Below the pieces are notes generated by a model. The model saw only the letters and a list, made by a program, of their open reading frames with translations. It ran no database searches and was not told where the DNA came from. Position numbers and translations under genes: made by a program. A DNA stretch of 64,000 bases. It comes from Rubripirellula lacrimiformis. Its GTDB lineage: Bacteria; Planctomycetota; Planctomycetia; Pirellulales; Pirellulaceae. Within the stretch, counting starts at the first letter, position 1. Each line of letters opens with the position of its first letter. Where the stretch lies: assembly GCF_007741535.1 (NCBI RefSeq), contig NZ_CP036525.1, positions 4,836,001-4,900,000 of the forward strand, given 5' to 3'. Of this stretch, positions 27,860 to 36,583 are shown piece by piece.

Positions 27860-29689
27860 ATGCGTTGGTTCCGCTTCCGACCTCGTCCGCCTTTTGGGCA
27901 AGTGATTCGCTTGACGCCGGCCTCTGATCCACCTGACCCGACTTTGCCCGAAAAAGCCGCAGCAGCGGTTCGGCCGCAATCGCCCAAGGTCCGCTTCCCC
28001 CGCAACCAACCTCTGGTCAGCCGCTTGGTGGGGCTAGAGACCGAATATGCGACGTTGGTCGCCGACCGACAGGACTTGGACCAAGAAGACCTGCCGCCAT
28101 CCCAATTGGTTTACTCGCAGATCTGCGAAGCGATTCGACGTGACCAGCCGACGGTGTCGGGCCTATTCGATAGCGCGCAAATGTTTTTGGCCAGCGGCGG
28201 GGCGGTCACGTTCGAATCGCACCCGTCGATGCACGCCCTGCCTGGCGGGCTGGTCGAAATCGCCACGCCCGAGGTTCAAAGCCCCGACGACCTGTTGGCG
28301 TGCCAACGTTCGATCGACGCGCTGGCCAGTGACGCGACCGCTGATTCCGAAACCAGCTTTGACCTGCGTATCCTGAAAAACAGCAGCGACGCGTTGGGAC
28401 ATATCTACGGATGCCACGAAAACTACGAAGCCGAGGTCGCCCGCGGCATCGGACTGTTCATCTACCGCTGCTTCGTGATGATTTTGTGGGCCATGCAAGT
28501 GGTCAGCCTGGTGATTTCGCTGCCCCTGATGGCGATGACGTTTGCTGCCATCGGCGTTGGCCGGATGCTCGGCAAACGCGACGACACAGAATCGGATCAG
28601 GATCCCCAGGACGCCTTCGATTCGGTCCCCACCTGGATCGCCGCTGGTTTGATCGGATCGCTGCGAATCGTGCACTTCCCGACCGTGTTGATGCTGCGAT
28701 TCGTCGCCCGGCACGTCGCATTCCGAGTCCAGCGCCGATACCTGACGTCGATGTTGATCTCGCGAGTCGCGCTCTGTGGTACAGGGAATCTGGATCCCGA
28801 CGGCTTGTATCAGTTGAGTGCCAAAGCGATGGCGATCGACACCGTTGCCGACATGGGTGGGTTCCGTGGCGAACGCCCGATCTTTGTCTATGGCCACTGG
28901 CTTGGACAATACTGTGCCAAGTCGTTTCTATCGCTCGCGTCCACGCGGCAGATGTTACGGCGCCGCCAACGATTGCAAATCGGTCTATCGGATTCGAACA
29001 TGTCGGACTTGGCCGAGTACGTCAAAGTCGGATCGGTTTCGCTGGTGCTGGACATGCTAGAAGCCGGCGCGACCACTGGATTGCCCGAGGTGAAACGCCC
29101 GCTGGATTCACTGAAGCGAATCGCCAGCGACTGGAACTTGGTTTCGCGAGTCCCGACCAGCCGGGGCGACATGTCGGCGCTGGAAATTCAAAAGAGCTTC
29201 CTGTTGGCTGCGGAATCATTCGTCGAATCGACGCCTGCCAATATGCGAGGTGAATCGAAGATGGTGATCTACCGGTGGCGCGAACTCCTGGAATCGGTGA
29301 CCGCATTTCGCAAAGAATTTTCCGACGTGGACATGGCGCTCGGCCGAGTCGATTGGTTGACCAAACGGTGGCTGATCGACCAGTTGGGTGACGACGCCGA
29401 ATGGATCGCGCGGAAAAAGGTCGACTTGCGGTACCACGAACTATCCGAAGACGGTTACCACGCCCAGTTCATGAAGACACGCCCCGAACTTCGCTTGGCC
29501 GACGAAGAAAATATCGCTCGCCGACGTCGGTCGCCACCGCCCAGTTCGCCCGCCGCCCGCCGCGGCTGGTTGATCCGCGAATTCGCCAACAGTGACGAAT
29601 TGATGCAAAGCGAATGGGCCTATGCGGTGATCGGCCGCGGACGCCGAAAGCGACGCGTGGAGTTTGCCGAAACCGGCAAAGGCCCCTGA
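27860..29689 (+). CDS. PafA/Dop-family (Pup-ligase-like) protein with a transmembrane insertion
   Basis: 609 aa from the ATG at 27860. The glutamine-synthetase-like fold of Pup ligases is recognisable by sequence order: GLETEY (58-63, metal/ATP-binding Glu residues), ASGGAVTFESHPS...EIATPEV (111-139), ILKNSSDALGHIYGCHENY (171-189), then GLSDSNMSDLAEYVKVG (375-391), SALEIQKSF, and C-terminal DLRYHELSEDGYHAQF plus RRSPPPSSPAARRGW. Between HENY and the next core block lies a hydrophobic stretch of about 40 residues (196-237, CFVMILWAMQVVSLVISLPL) and an acidic loop, absent from actinobacterial PafA and Dop. Known PafA joins Pup to lysines; the activity of this branch is unknown. No Pup-like or proteasome gene is nearby. 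Confidence 0.8.
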   Translation: MRWFRFRPRPPFGQVIRLTPASDPPDPTLPEKAAAAVRPQSPKVRFPRNQPLVSRLVGLETEYATLVADRQDLDQEDLPPSQLVYSQICEAIRRDQPTVSGLFDSAQMFLASGGAVTFESHPSMHALPGGLVEIATPEVQSPDDLLACQRSIDALASDATADSETSFDLRILKNSSDALGHIYGCHENYEAEVARGIGLFIYRCFVMILWAMQVVSLVISLPLMAMTFAAIGVGRMLGKRDDTESDQDPQDAFDSVPTWIAAGLIGSLRIVHFPTVLMLRFVARHVAFRVQRRYLTSMLISRVALCGTGNLDPDGLYQLSAKAMAIDTVADMGGFRGERPIFVYGHWLGQYCAKSFLSLASTRQMLRRRQRLQIGLSDSNMSDLAEYVKVGSVSLVLDMLEAGATTGLPEVKRPLDSLKRIASDWNLVSRVPTSRGDMSALEIQKSFLLAAESFVESTPANMRGESKMVIYRWRELLESVTAFRKEFSDVDMALGRVDWLTKRWLIDQLGDDAEWIARKKVDLRYHELSEDGYHAQFMKTRPELRLADEENIARRRRSPPPSSPAARRGWLIREFANSDELMQSEWAYAVIGRGRRKRRVEFAETGKGP

Positions 29690-29775
29690 TGGGTCAGCCG
29701 GGACACGCTGCATTGACTCTGTTGGCAGTACCGCCTTCACAGAGCGTCCAGCCTAGCCGCAGGGGACGTTTGGCC

Positions 29776-29843
29776 GTAGCGGAAGTCGCCAAGACTTTCG
29801 GCCAATCACGGTGCAGGCCGAAACTCTTGGCGATTTGCGCTAC
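29776..29843. repeat. dispersed repeat, family 2, as an inverted pair
   Basis: Left arm 29776-29803 begins GTAGCGGAAGTCGCCAAGAC and ends TTTCGGCC. Right arm 29816-29843 is its inverted copy with about four mismatches, around a 12-bp loop. A further single copy is at 12458-12483. It lies downstream of the PafA-like gene and the dinB 3' end, where it could also act as a bidirectional terminator. Confidence 0.65.
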
Positions 29844-29912
29844 CTCAGCAATCCAATCGACGTTCCGTGCGAATGCAATCTGGCACTGCAAACGCTGCTG
29901 ACACGGAGCGGG

Positions 29913-31088
29913 TCACGGTTTGCGGCGAATCCACTGGTGACTGGTCGCCCGATAGACCGCTTGGTCGCCGATCTGATTGCGCAGCTGGTCCACGACCTTG
30001 TCGACTTCTTTCTGGTTCGATTCCCCTTCGCGTAAATCGAACAACGACATCTGTTGCGGGGCATCCCGGTTGGAAAGTCCGCCCACCGACACACCGATCA
30101 ACCGAACGGCCCTCGGTTCGCGCAATCGCATCTCGGTCAGCATCCCTTCGGCTGCGCGAAAGATTTCGTCCGTCGAATCCGTGGATCGATCCAGCGTCAA
30201 CGATCGTGCAAAGGTGCGAAAGTCGTCGCGTCGGTATTTGATCGAAACGCTGCGTGCATGACGCTCGTGTCGCCGCAAACGCTGGGCGACCTGTTCGGCC
30301 AAATAACTAACGACCGCACGCAGCATCGTTTCGTCGGTTAGATCTTCGGCAAACGTACGCTCGTGGCTGATCTGTTTCGCGGTGCGGTCCGGCACCACAC
30401 CGCGCGGGTCGATACCGTTGGCCAACTTCCAAAGATGTTCGCCCCAACTGCCGAAACTGCGAGTCAACCTTTCTAATTCGACGACACGCAGCTGGCCGAT
30501 CCTGGTGATCCCCATCTGATGCAATTTGTTTTGCCCGACACGACCAACGCCCCACAACCGGGATACCGGCAGCGGGTCCAAAAATGGGATCACATCCGCC
30601 TTGGACACCTCGACAAATCCGTCGGGCTTATTCAAATCGCTGGCGATCTTGGCAACGAACTTTAGCGGTGCCACACCGACGCTTGCGGTCAGATCCAATT
30701 CACTGCGAATTTCGTCTTTGATACGTCGTCCGATCTTTGCTGCAGAACCGAACAGGCGGCGACTGCCGCTGACGTCCAAAAACGCTTCGTCCAACGATAG
30801 CGGTTGGACCAGCGGTGTGTAGCGATGAAAGATTTCGCGAACGTGTCGGCCAACGTCCGAGTAGTGATCGATCCGCGGCTTGACAAACACCGCATCCGGG
30901 CACAACTCCGCCGCTCGTCGTCCGGGCATCGCGCTATGGATTCCAAAACGCCGCGCTTCATAGCTGGCGGCGGCCACAACGCCGCGACCCGCGGATCCAC
31001 CGACAACCACGGGCCGGCCACGCAGTTCCGGCCGATCCCGTTGTTCGATGGACGCATAAAACGCGTCCATGTCGATGTGCAGCAACAT
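29913..31088 (-). CDS. dinB: DNA polymerase IV (Y-family translesion polymerase)
   Basis: 391 aa. Catalytic carboxylates are in LLHIDMDAFYASIEQ (residues 2-16) and SLDEAFLDVSG (near 100); RPVVVGG and YEARRFGI mark the fingers. Helix-hairpin-helix DNA binding follows (LPVSRLWGVGRVGQNKL). The C-terminal little-finger domain is present, ending YRATSHQWIRRKP. I see no clear QxSLxxF beta-clamp motif at the very end, but QQMSLFDL near residue 353 fits the clamp-binding consensus. Copies damaged DNA with low fidelity. Starts 30 bp after the HAD phosphatase gene on the same strand. Confidence 0.95.
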   Translation of the reverse strand: MLLHIDMDAFYASIEQRDRPELRGRPVVVGGSAGRGVVAAASYEARRFGIHSAMPGRRAAELCPDAVFVKPRIDHYSDVGRHVREIFHRYTPLVQPLSLDEAFLDVSGSRRLFGSAAKIGRRIKDEIRSELDLTASVGVAPLKFVAKIASDLNKPDGFVEVSKADVIPFLDPLPVSRLWGVGRVGQNKLHQMGITRIGQLRVVELERLTRSFGSWGEHLWKLANGIDPRGVVPDRTAKQISHERTFAEDLTDETMLRAVVSYLAEQVAQRLRRHERHARSVSIKYRRDDFRTFARSLTLDRSTDSTDEIFRAAEGMLTEMRLREPRAVRLIGVSVGGLSNRDAPQQMSLFDLREGESNQKEVDKVVDQLRNQIGDQAVYRATSHQWIRRKP

Positions 31089-31118
31089 GGTGGGACCGGT
31101 GGTGACGTCGACAGAGGG

Positions 31119-31793
31119 CTAGCTGGTCAAGAGTTTCAGGATCGCGGGCAAGTCGGTCAAGTCGTCGGCCACCGCCAGCGGACTCTCCTGTTCCAACAAC
31201 GACCGGTCTTGGCCGCCGGTGCAAACCGCTACCACCTTGGCGCCGATGCAGTGGCCGCACCGAATGTCAGCCACGGTATCACCAACCACGATCACGTCGG
31301 CTGTTGCGTCCGGACCATAGCGTTGCACCAACGCATCCGCCGTCCGCCGCGCCAATTCGTCACGGTCGCTGTCTTGGTCGCCGCCGAAAATCCCTCGAAA
31401 GAACCCGCCTAACCGAAAATGATCGAGCTTGTGCTGGCCGGTGACCTGAAAATTTCCGGTCATCACATAGGAACGAACCTCTGCGTGGCCTTTCAATTCC
31501 TCTAACAGCGGCATGACGCCCGGCATCATCTGACCACCGACCTGGTTCAGAACCTCGGGAAACCGCTGGATATAGCGATCCCGAAGTCGATCACGGTTGG
31601 CCTGGGTGTCCGGAAGCCCATTGGACGTCAACAGTTCGGTCAAAATCGACCGATCGGTCCGCCCGCCAAACTGAATATCGATATGAGGGTCCGACAGACC
31701 AAATTCGTCCGTCATCGCGTGACGCAGCGCCGTCGCCCCCCCACTGCGTGTGACCAGCAACGTCCCATCGATATCGAAAAGTAGCGTTCTCAT
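31119..31793 (-). CDS. HAD-family hydrolase, phosphoglycolate-phosphatase-like
   Basis: 224 aa. Motif I LLFDIDGTLL (nucleophile and acid/base Asp residues), motif II Thr in VMTGNF, Lys in the HKLDHF region, and motif IV GDTVADIRCG. The cap is helical (residues about 15-85), placing it in the Gph/beta-phosphoglucomutase-like subfamily I. Substrate uncertain: phosphoglycolate or another small phosphate monoester. Upstream of dinB by 30 bp, probably co-transcribed; phosphoglycolate release from damaged DNA ends would link the two, but that is speculation. Confidence 0.85.
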   Translation of the reverse strand: MRTLLFDIDGTLLVTRSGGATALRHAMTDEFGLSDPHIDIQFGGRTDRSILTELLTSNGLPDTQANRDRLRDRYIQRFPEVLNQVGGQMMPGVMPLLEELKGHAEVRSYVMTGNFQVTGQHKLDHFRLGGFFRGIFGGDQDSDRDELARRTADALVQRYGPDATADVIVVGDTVADIRCGHCIGAKVVAVCTGGQDRSLLEQESPLAVADDLTDLPAILKLLTS

Positions 31794-32091
31794 GCCCAGA
31801 TCCTAGACGGAGATGCCCGAACTTGGCGATGGCGGTGTTCGGTCACCCTTGCAGCTAGCCAGCAATTCAGCCGAAAAGTTTGCCCGCAGCCCGGCCTACG
31901 GAGACGTTGTCCGCGTCGCTATGATGCGGTTAAGACCGAGCAGAAAATAAGTGCCCCCCCCCTTTTGTGAAGATCACCCGAAGGGCCGGTTCCCGGCAAA
32001 AGGCGACGGACGCTTTTTTTTCTCGCGCGATCTTTCAGCCACCGGGCTCCCGATGCCCTTCGTTTTGATGCGAAAGTAAAAGTAGCTTTTC

Positions 32092-32910
32092 ATGACCGGA
32101 CCTGTCACCGAAGAACCCGTCTCCCGAACCGACGCAGATTCATCTGCCGTGACCGGCGGCGTCGATAAAAGCAATCCGCGGGTCCGCGAGATGTTTCGCC
32201 AGATCGCGCCGCACTACGATCGAATGAACCACTTGCTGTCGTTGAACATCGACAAGCATTGGCGTGTCCAAGCGGTCAAACGATTGAACCTGAAACCGGG
32301 ACATCCCGTTTTGGATACATGTACCGGCACCGGTGATTTGGCGATCGCGATCGCGGCCAAAGCCGATCCATCGGTCAACGTCGTGGGCAGCGATTTTTGT
32401 CATGCGATGCTGGAAATTGCACGCGACAAACGACAACCCAATCACCCCTCGGCGGATATCGATTTCCTGGAAGCCGATTCGCAGGCACTGCCCTTCCCCG
32501 ACGATACGTTCCAGTGCGTGACCGTCGCCTTTGGGCTGCGGAACGTTGCCGATACCGACCTCGGTTTGCGAGAAATGACTCGCGTCTGTCTGCCCGGCGG
32601 CCAAGTGATGGTGTTGGAGTTTTCTCAGCCACGGTTGATCGGTTTGCGTCAGGCCTACGGGTTCTATTTCCGCAACGTCCTGCCGCGGATCGGACAATGG
32701 TTCGCTCGCAATGACAAATCGGCCTACGAGTACCTTCCCGAATCGGTGGGCCAGTTCCCGGACGGACAAGCACTGGCCGATCGGATGACAGCCGCGGGCC
32801 TGTTGAACGTTCGCTTCACGCCGCTGACATGCGGTGTTGCGACGATCTACGAAGGAACCAAGCCGGGCACCATGCCTGCGCCCGCGTCTTCCCAAAGGGA
32901 TGCCAGATGA
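32092..32910 (+). CDS. menG: demethylmenaquinone methyltransferase (UbiE/MenG family)
   Basis: 272 aa class I SAM-dependent methyltransferase. Family signatures: [25 protein letters not shown] near the N-terminus, SAM-binding [15 protein letters not shown], and [20 protein letters not shown] (the UbiE signature), then VLEFSQP and [19 protein letters not shown]. It performs the final C-methylation of demethylmenaquinone; menaquinone use also fits the b558-type SdhC. The N-terminal 20 residues are an extra low-complexity stretch. It overlaps the UbiX gene by 4 bp (ATGA), so they are co-translated. Confidence 0.93.
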   Translation: MTGPVTEEPVSRTDADSSAVTGGVDKSNPRVREMFRQIAPHYDRMNHLLSLNIDKHWRVQAVKRLNLKPGHPVLDTCTGTGDLAIAIAAKADPSVNVVGSDFCHAMLEIARDKRQPNHPSADIDFLEADSQALPFPDDTFQCVTVAFGLRNVADTDLGLREMTRVCLPGGQVMVLEFSQPRLIGLRQAYGFYFRNVLPRIGQWFARNDKSAYEYLPESVGQFPDGQALADRMTAAGLLNVRFTPLTCGVATIYEGTKPGTMPAPASSQRDAR

Positions 32911-33566
32911 ACGACACCAAGCTGCCGATCGTGGTCGCGATCACTGGCGCTAGCGGTGCGATCTATGCAGTGCGTCTGATCCAGATGCTGTGCCTGAATG
33001 ACCAGACGATTCATCTGGCGATCAGCCCCAGCGGAGCAACCGTGATCCAGCAAGAACTGGGTTTGACCTTGGACCTACGGAATTTGGATCTGGAAAGCCT
33101 AGTCGGTTACGTCGCCCCTTGGACGACTTCGGACGACATCCGCGAAAATGCGGCATCCGCCGCCGCCAAAGCCGCCGAATTGGTTCACTTTCATCGCCAC
33201 GATGACTACATGACGCCGATCGCCAGCGGATCGTTTCGCACGTCGGCCATGGTGATCTGCCCCTGCAGCGGCACGACGTTGTCAGGCATCGCCCATGCGT
33301 CCGCAGCGAACCTGATCCAGCGAGCGGCAGAGGTGCATTTGAAAGAGCATCGAAAGTTGGTGCTGGTGCCTCGCGAAACGCCCATCAGTGTGTTGCAGAT
33401 CGAAAACATGCACCGCATCGCCAAGGCCGGCGCGGTGGTGCTGCCCGCCATGCCGGGGTGGTACCAAGGAGTCGAAACGATCGACGATCTGGTTGACTTC
33501 GTCGTGGCCAGGATCTTGGATCAACTGGACGTCGAAAATGGTCTGATGCGACGCTGGGGCGAATAG
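32907..33566 (+). CDS. ubiX: flavin prenyltransferase UbiX
   Basis: 219 aa from the ATG at 32907, inside the ATGA overlap with menG. Flavoprotein fold with [16 protein letters not shown] (phosphate-binding loop), [34 protein letters not shown] and [13 protein letters not shown], all diagnostic of UbiX/Pad1. It makes prenylated FMN, the cofactor of UbiD-type decarboxylases, used in quinone synthesis. Coupling to menG supports a quinone pathway role; no ubiD-like gene is visible in this window. An extra segment ([16 protein letters not shown]) makes it slightly longer than E. coli UbiX. Confidence 0.93.
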   Translation: MNDTKLPIVVAITGASGAIYAVRLIQMLCLNDQTIHLAISPSGATVIQQELGLTLDLRNLDLESLVGYVAPWTTSDDIRENAASAAAKAAELVHFHRHDDYMTPIASGSFRTSAMVICPCSGTTLSGIAHASAANLIQRAAEVHLKEHRKLVLVPRETPISVLQIENMHRIAKAGAVVLPAMPGWYQGVETIDDLVDFVVARILDQLDVENGLMRRWGE

Positions 33567-33577
33567 CCCGGCAGTGA

Positions 33578-33916
33578 TCATTTGCGATGGTACGAGATTC
33601 GGTATTCGGTTTTATCCGTTGTCGTTGCCGTCGACCGAAGATGCACTTTGTGGTGAACACCGTCGTTGGCATCCGATTTCGCATGCTCGTGACGATGGGT
33701 CACCAATCCGACCACTGCTTCTTCTTCGCGGTTGATTTCGTAGCCATCCGGAAAATGCTGCTGCATCAACTCGATCGCCTTTTCCCGATGCCGCGGTTGA
33801 TTCGATGGGATCGCCACCACGCCACCTTCGGGTTCTTTCAACAGATATCGCGCGTGACCACAGCCGGCGGCTAGCAACAGCCCCGTGCAGATGATCGCAA
33901 TGTGACATCGGTTCAT
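33578..33916 (-). CDS. small lipoprotein of unknown function
   Basis: 112 aa. MNRCHIAIICTGLLLAAGC is a lipoprotein signal peptide with the lipobox LAAGC, so Cys19 should be lipidated. The mature part is short and charged (GGVVAIPSN, KAIELMQQHFPDGYEI). The family seems typical of planctomycetes, but I can name no function. Converges on ubiX with an 11-bp gap. Confidence 0.7.
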   Translation of the reverse strand: MNRCHIAIICTGLLLAAGCGHARYLLKEPEGGVVAIPSNQPRHREKAIELMQQHFPDGYEINREEEAVVGLVTHRHEHAKSDANDGVHHKVHLRSTATTTDKTEYRISYHRK

Positions 33917-33990
33917 GACGTGTCCTGTGGTTTCAATCCCTGGTTGACTGTCACCGATTTGGATTCGGCCGTTTCCGTGCGAACGGGTTC

Positions 33991-34959
33991 CTAGCTGTAG
34001 TTCGGTGTGGGCGGACGATAGTCGCCCAGATCAATGGATTTGAACCAATCGATCGTCTTCTGAAGTCCTTCGGCCAAGGGAACCTTCGGCTGCCAACCTA
34101 GTTTTTCTTTGGCCAGCGAGATGTCGGGACGACGGCGAGTCGGATCGTCGGCGGGCAGCGGACGTTGCACCAGTTTGCTCTTCGATCCCGATAGCTCGAT
34201 CACCTTTTCAGCCAACTCGCGAATCGTAAATTCGACCGGGTTGCCGATGTTGACCGGACCCACGAAGTCGTCGGTGCCCATCATGCCAATGATCGCGTCA
34301 CACAGGTCATCCCGATAACAAAACGATCGTGTCTGTTCCCCGTCGCCAAAGATCGTGATGTCGTGACCGGCCAAAGCTTGCCGAATGAAGTTGGACACCA
34401 CGCGGCCATCGTAGGGATGCATCCGGGGGCCATAGGTATTGAAGATCCGCACGATGCGCACGTCAACGTTGTTGCTGCGGTGATAATCCATGAACAACGT
34501 TTCAGCGACCCGTTTGCCTTCGTCGTAACAGGCTCGCGGGCCGATCGGATTGACACTGCCGCGATAGCTTTCGACCTGCGGGTGCACTTCCGGGTCTCCG
34601 TAGACCTCGCTGGTACTAGCCTGCAGAATCCGGGCTCCGCAACGCTTGGCCGCGCCCAACATGTTGATCGATCCCAACACGCTGGTCTTGATCGTTTTGA
34701 TCGGGTTGTACTGATAGTGTCCGGGTGCCGCCGGACAGGCCATGTTGTAGATCTGGTCGACTTCTAGAAAGATCGGCAGCGTCACGTCGTGGCGGATCAA
34801 TTCAAAGTTGGGTCGATCCAACAGATGAACGACATTCGACTTCTGGCTAGTGAAAAAGTTATCCAGACAGATCACGTCGTGACCGTCGTCGACCAAACGT
34901 TCACAGAGGTGCGAACCAAGAAATCCGGCACCGCCGGTGACAAGGATGCGTTGAATCAT
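33991..34959 (-). CDS. uxs: UDP-glucuronate decarboxylase (UDP-xylose synthase), SDR family
   Basis: 322 aa extended SDR. NAD-binding [16 protein letters not shown] is at the N-terminus. The catalytic Thr/Ser-Tyr-Lys set is in [12 protein letters not shown] and [12 protein letters not shown]. The family block [23 protein letters not shown] and [22 protein letters not shown] are highly specific for UXS. It converts UDP-glucuronate to UDP-xylose for surface polysaccharide or glycan synthesis. Cytoplasmic, no membrane segment. Solitary gene adjacent to the repeat-rich left flank of the island. Confidence 0.93.
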   Translation of the reverse strand: MIQRILVTGGAGFLGSHLCERLVDDGHDVICLDNFFTSQKSNVVHLLDRPNFELIRHDVTLPIFLEVDQIYNMACPAAPGHYQYNPIKTIKTSVLGSINMLGAAKRCGARILQASTSEVYGDPEVHPQVESYRGSVNPIGPRACYDEGKRVAETLFMDYHRSNNVDVRIVRIFNTYGPRMHPYDGRVVSNFIRQALAGHDITIFGDGEQTRSFCYRDDLCDAIIGMMGTDDFVGPVNIGNPVEFTIRELAEKVIELSGSKSKLVQRPLPADDPTRRRPDISLAKEKLGWQPKVPLAEGLQKTIDWFKSIDLGDYRPPTPNYS

Positions 34960-35077
34960 GGGTGCGTGGGACCAAGATGCGAAGGACCAATCAAGACATT
35001 GTCCGACAAGCCTAAAGGATCCACCGCAATTCTGAAACGGCGATCAATACATTCCGCCCACCGGACGTGCCCACCAC

Positions 35078-35425
35078 AGAAAAGTAGGCCGGATCAAGGA
35101 GCGAAGCGACGCTGATCCGGCAATCCCCCAACCCCAGCACACGAAAGCAAACCACCACAGAACTCCCCAATACCCGCCCGCCAACGATTTCGCTTCACTC
35201 CGCCGACACGCCCCAAACACAAAATGCCCAACCCAAGCAGACAGAAAAGTAGGCCGGATCAAGGAGCGAAGCGACGCAGATCCGGCAATCCCCCAACCCC
35301 AGCACACGAAAGCAAACCACCGCAGATCTCACCAATACCCGCCCGCCAACGATTTCGCTTCACTCCGCCAACATCCCCCAAGCACGAACACGCCCCGAAG
35401 ACAAAACGCCCAACCCAATCAGACA
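35078..35425. repeat. tandem direct duplication of about 165 bp containing family-1 repeat units
   Basis: Copy 1 (about 35078-35242) and copy 2 (about 35243-35425) both begin CAGAAAAGTAGGCCGGATCA, continue through the family-1 unit, and share CCAACGATTTCGCTTCACTC and ACCCAAGCAGAC/ACCCAATCAGAC ends, with small indels. Both strands are interrupted or low-complexity (very C/A-rich on plus), so I see no gene. It occupies most of the non-coding stretch 34960-35555. Confidence 0.8.
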
Positions 35426-35555
35426 GCCAGCAATGACACCCCATCCCCCCAAACGCCACGATGACGCCATCCGAAAGTGCCTGCGCAGCCAGGTTGCTGC
35501 ATTGATCGGTCAAGTCCAACCGGTGCGTTACGGCAGCCTCTTTCTGACGCGACAC

Positions 35556-35788
35556 TTTTCGTGAACGCGGATCAGCAAGGCAGCCCAGGCATCGGCAACG
35601 TCGTCTGGCAACGTTGGTCGGTCGTCGTCAGCAGCAGTTGTTTCAGTGGGATCCAAGGCGAGCCTCCTTGCTCAACAGAACGGTTCGCTAAAACGCGGGA
35701 CAAACGACGGTAATCGCCGAGTGGAAAACTGCGTAGGCGCGTGCGGGCTGCTCTATCCGCACCGACTGGCGACGCTTTCCAATTCCGG
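35556..35788. repeat. left flanking direct repeat of the island (copy A)
   Basis: About 200-230 bp that matches 51494-51727 at roughly 80% by eye, in the same orientation. Shared blocks include CATCGGCRACGTCGTC, GGTCGTCGTCAGCAG, TGGGATCCAA, GCGAGCCTCC and GTGCGGGCTGCTC. On the minus strand both encode a similar broken peptide (LPDDVADAWAALLIRVHEK here). It is therefore either a multi-copy gene remnant or a duplicated integration region. The rest of 35789-35893 is non-coding. Confidence 0.75.
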
Positions 35789-35893
35789 AGTGCGCGAACC
35801 GTTGATCACGTCTTTCGCTCCTAGTAAATGTCGGAGAAAATTCATCTGTCCGGATGTGACCGGTAAACTTTAGTGACTTGAACGGGGGGCCGC

Positions 35894-36574
35894 ATGGCAA
35901 AGCAGAAACGAAGTCGTCGTGGCACCTGCGCCATTTGCGGGAAGTTTGGTCCCACGACCCGAGATCACATTCCTCCACAGGGGTTGTTTGGAAAACCACT
36001 GCCAAGCGATCTACTTACGGTTCCAGCGTGCCGAGACTGCAACGGTGGTGCGTCTGGCGACGACGAGTATTTCCGAAATGCAATTTGCATGAGCACATAC
36101 CGGGGCGAAAGTCGCCACGGAAAAGTCGGAAGCGAAAAGGCGATTCGGTCTCTTCAACGGTCCAGACGACACCGTGAAGAATTTGCGAAGAACGCAATGC
36201 AAGTCCCGATTCGCACTGCAGACGGGCAAATTGAGCGACTGGGCTTAGCGTTCACCGTTGATGCTGACCGCGTCAACGCGGTCATACGACGAGTGTTTCG
36301 AGGCATTTTTTACGTTGAGACAAATCAAGTCTTGCCGGCCGAATATGACATTTCCGTAGATACGCCAGAGTCGTATGAGCAATGCGCCCCCGAAACGCAT
36401 ACCTTGATGGAACGCAACGTTCTGTACCCGCTGAAGTCAGTTGAAGCGAGAGTATTTGCAGAGGACATGTTTCGCTACAAATTTGCACGACCGGACTCTA
36501 GTTCCTCGGTTTCCGTCTGTTGGATGGTTTTCTACGGAGCCTTGCCGGTCCTGTGCCTTTCGGGAAGAGACTGA
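35894..36574 (+). CDS. HNH-nuclease-like zinc-binding protein
   Basis: 226 aa. Two zinc knuckle pairs frame an HNH-like core: CAICGKFG (C12, C15), then TRDHIPPQG (D24, H25), then CRDCNGG (C46, C49, N50). This is the C-x2-C...DH...C-x2-CN arrangement of HNH/McrA-type domains. The remaining 170 residues are unassigned. DNA cleavage is plausible, but the C-terminal catalytic His is not obvious, so it may be a zinc-ribbon binding protein. First gene inside the island, convergent with the recombinase 3' end (10-bp gap). Confidence 0.6.
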   Translation: MAKQKRSRRGTCAICGKFGPTTRDHIPPQGLFGKPLPSDLLTVPACRDCNGGASGDDEYFRNAICMSTYRGESRHGKVGSEKAIRSLQRSRRHREEFAKNAMQVPIRTADGQIERLGLAFTVDADRVNAVIRRVFRGIFYVETNQVLPAEYDISVDTPESYEQCAPETHTLMERNVLYPLKSVEARVFAEDMFRYKFARPDSSSSVSVCWMVFYGALPVLCLSGRD

Positions 36575-36583
36575 ACGACTTGA

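Noticed and set aside
31968-32040. Possible terminator with a T-run near 32016
   Set aside because: No stem of useful length directly precedes the T-run on the plus strand, and no plus-strand gene ends upstream.
35044-35555. Trp/Gly-rich minus-strand ORFs
   Set aside because: Produced by the tandem intergenic repeats; not protein-like.
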